A stretch of 54,985 bases of DNA from contig SHXR01000025.1 of assembly GCA_009693235.1 (NCBI GenBank), forward strand, positions 1-54,985, read 5' to 3'. The notes beneath the pieces were generated by a model. It did no database searches. It had not been told where the DNA came from and saw only the letters and a program-made list of their open reading frames with translations. The translations under genes were made by a program, and so were the position numbers. Numbering within the stretch: the first letter of the stretch is position 1; each line of letters begins with the position of its first letter. The DNA is from Betaproteobacteria bacterium. Lineage in GTDB: Bacteria > Pseudomonadota > Gammaproteobacteria > Burkholderiales > SG8-39. Of this stretch, positions 53,465 through 54,985 are shown one piece after another.

Positions 53465-54846
53465 TCACCGGGGACGATGAGCGACAGAATTTAATTCCAT
53501 GAGGTGGGACCGTACGCTTTGCAAATATTCGGACTGCAACGACGCAATAGCGTTATGCCGCTCCTTAGAATACACCGATAGATTGAAAGTACGCTCTTCA
53601 CCACTCTTGATATTTATCCAAAATTTCTGGACATTCTTTTGATCGCGGTTATCAATCAGTCCAACTTCTTGATCTTCTTGAAAATACGTATAGCGTCTGC
53701 GCGCTGATTTTTGCAATGGAGACCCTGCCCATGTGGATGGCCGTATCATTCCAAACTCTTCCAAAATTGTACGGGCGATATCGACTTGGGAGGCACCGTG
53801 GCGATGATCATGCAAATTGGGCGGCGCGTAACCATACGACAATAAAACGAACGAAATCCGCAGCACTTCATCGTATACGCGGTTCCCATGACCGAACATG
53901 CCGCGCTCGCCCATCTCTTCGCCGTGATCACTGGTTATGACGACAAGGCTGTTGTCAAGAAACTTCTTGGCTTTCAAGATTTCCAGCAGTTCATGAATAA
54001 TCGCATCGGACTGAAGCACACCATTGTCGTAATAATTGATACTCCGCTCAAGCCATGCATCGTCTCGATTACGCGAAAATACATAGCTGCCGGCGGGGCG
54101 GTATCGAATGAATTCATCGTGACGTTTGCCCATTACGTGCGCGGACATCAGATGAAATTGAAACATGACCGGGTTACCGTCCCACTCGGCCAGAGATTTG
54201 GCCCTATCAACGACTAGACGATCATCGTTGAAGTAGAAATAGATTGCCTGCAACCCGTCAAAATAGCTATCTACATCCCCATAGTGCTCTTTTAATCCAT
54301 AGAAATTTGTATGGTCTCCACCCAGGATCATGTGGATTCGATAGCCGTGGCGCTTAAGTATTTGCTGCAAAGTGAAAGGTCGATTGGATAATTGATGCAC
54401 AAACTTCGAGGTGGTAAGGCTCAATAGACCACACCTAGATTGCGCGCACGAAGACCGCATTCCGCTCACCTGACGCATCATCCCGCTCTTCTGTAGCGCC
54501 CGTAAGTTCGGCGTGGTATCGCGTCGGTACCCGAAAATGCCCAAATGATCGGGCCGCAATGCATCGACGACGATGACTACCAGATTCTTGCGATCAGACT
54601 TCGGGTCGATCTGGTATTCACTTCTCTCCACATCTTCAATTCGATCAATTTTTTCAGTCCTAGACCTTTCAATTGCGAGTTTTCAGCATTGGTTTTCTCA
54701 ACTAATCGGGCTTGAATTAAATTGGCGGCGTGCGTAGGAAAAAATGTCAACGCAACGGGTTCCGATGCCTCGACGGCGGGTGCTCTATGAAACAGAATTA
54801 TTTCATGCGCGCAAGCGACCGTTCCCAATAGAAGAATGAGAGGAGG
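53465..54846 (-). pseudogene. Sulfatase/alkaline-phosphatase-superfamily gene, frameshifted and cut by an insertion sequence
   Basis: The intact part (53465-54631) encodes 388 residues of a sulfatase-fold enzyme: LVVIVVDALRPDHLGIFGYR with the metal aspartates, the nucleophile region SSCAQSRCGLL, and TSDHGEEMGERGMFGHGNR with DHG metal ligands. Upstream, a second frame (to about 54846) carries a hydrophobic segment PPLILLLGTVACAHEIILFH and a linker ending GLGLKK. Adding one A to the run near 54650 would join the frames. The 5' end is lost at an IS3-type element. Base composition is visibly more AT-rich than the neighbours, suggesting recent acquisition. It could be a sulfatase or a phosphoethanolamine/phosphoglycerol transferase. 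Confidence 0.7.
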
Positions 54847-54985
54847 TCCCACAAAACCGGACAGGGTTATAAGTGAAGTTCTGCTCTAACAGGCGACGCA
54901 GTCGCCAAGGAGCAAAGAAGATGAGACGCCCCCGCCGCAACCACTCAGCGGCATTCAAAGCAAAGGTGGCCTTGGCCGCCGTGAA
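54837..54985 (+). mobile_element. IS3-type insertion sequence, left end (continues beyond the window)
   Basis: The element starts somewhere in 54837-54850, where the sulfatase reading frame is lost and the motif TCCCACAAAACCGGACAG begins. A leader with a small stem (GCGACGC/AGTCGC) precedes the transposase start. No right end or target duplication can be seen because the window ends. Confidence 0.7.
54921..54985 (+). CDS. IS3-family transposase OrfA (partial, cut by the window edge)
   Basis: The visible start MRRPRRNHSAAFKAKVALAA is the typical helix-turn-helix front of IS3-family OrfA proteins. A ribosome site AAGGAGCAAAGAAG precedes the ATG. Only about 21 residues are inside the window, so the subgroup cannot be named. 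Confidence 0.8.
   Translation, partial: MRRPRRNHSAAFKAKVALAAV

Overview
The window looks like a chromosomal segment of a moderately GC-rich proteobacterium, most likely a betaproteobacterium. The grounds are a Bug-type tripartite tricarboxylate transporter (TctCBA), an NAD-linked formate dehydrogenase with a fused NuoE/NuoF beta subunit, a sigma-54 promoter in front of a type IV pilin, and the general gene style. This placement is inference. There are no rRNA or tRNA genes and no CRISPR array. About 46 genes or gene remnants were recognised.

Layout. 1-1000: a possible insertion-sequence end, then a complete vapBC-type toxin-antitoxin pair. 1007-4466: a TcuA-like flavoprotein, a YceH-family protein and a wrecked cyclic-di-GMP gene (HD-GYP collapsed onto an EAL tail). 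4487-9364 (minus strand): two tandem FMN reductases, a tartrate/D-malate dehydrogenase, a haloacetate-dehalogenase-type hydrolase and glycerol kinase. 9496-17276: sucCD, a class II aldolase and formate dehydrogenase fdhBA, with a palindromic repeat between the two fdh genes. 17469-24830: a trypsin-like protease with an FHA membrane protein, a CitE-type lyase, an AmpD-type amidase, a phytoene-desaturase-like oxidoreductase and a C39-like/HlyD fusion. 24918-30912: a PanB-like aldolase with altered metal-site residues, a fatty-acid-hydroxylase-type di-iron protein, a TRAP transporter and a PhyH-type dioxygenase. 30927-43250: an antiporter, then a C1/oxalate block (fhs, terC, tctCBA, a Crp/Fnr regulator, oxc, frc and a formyltransferase). 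43631-51292: a PP2C/FHA/cyclic-nucleotide/pilus-ATPase/pilin module in which every gene except the phosphatase is broken. 51397-54985: moaC, a BepA-type protease and a sulfatase-family gene cut by an IS3-type element at the window edge.

How it works together. Oxalate would be activated by Frc and decarboxylated by Oxc to formyl-CoA. The resulting formate can be oxidised by FdhBA, whose cofactor pathway includes MoaC, or attached to tetrahydrofolate by Fhs; the formyltransferase may release formate from formyl-THF. Matching TTGA(T/C)-N4-GTCAA palindromes lie upstream of fdhBA, fhs and oxc, each about 31 bp before a plausible -10 element. The Crp/Fnr protein encoded beside oxc carries the ETLSR recognition helix expected to read TTGA half-sites. 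This suggests one small regulon.

The other striking pattern is decay. Single-base deletions and nonsense codons cluster in cyclic-di-GMP, FHA, cyclic-nucleotide and pilus genes, while roughly 38 kb of metabolic coding sequence is intact. Several deletions fall in homopolymers, so sequencing error must be excluded.
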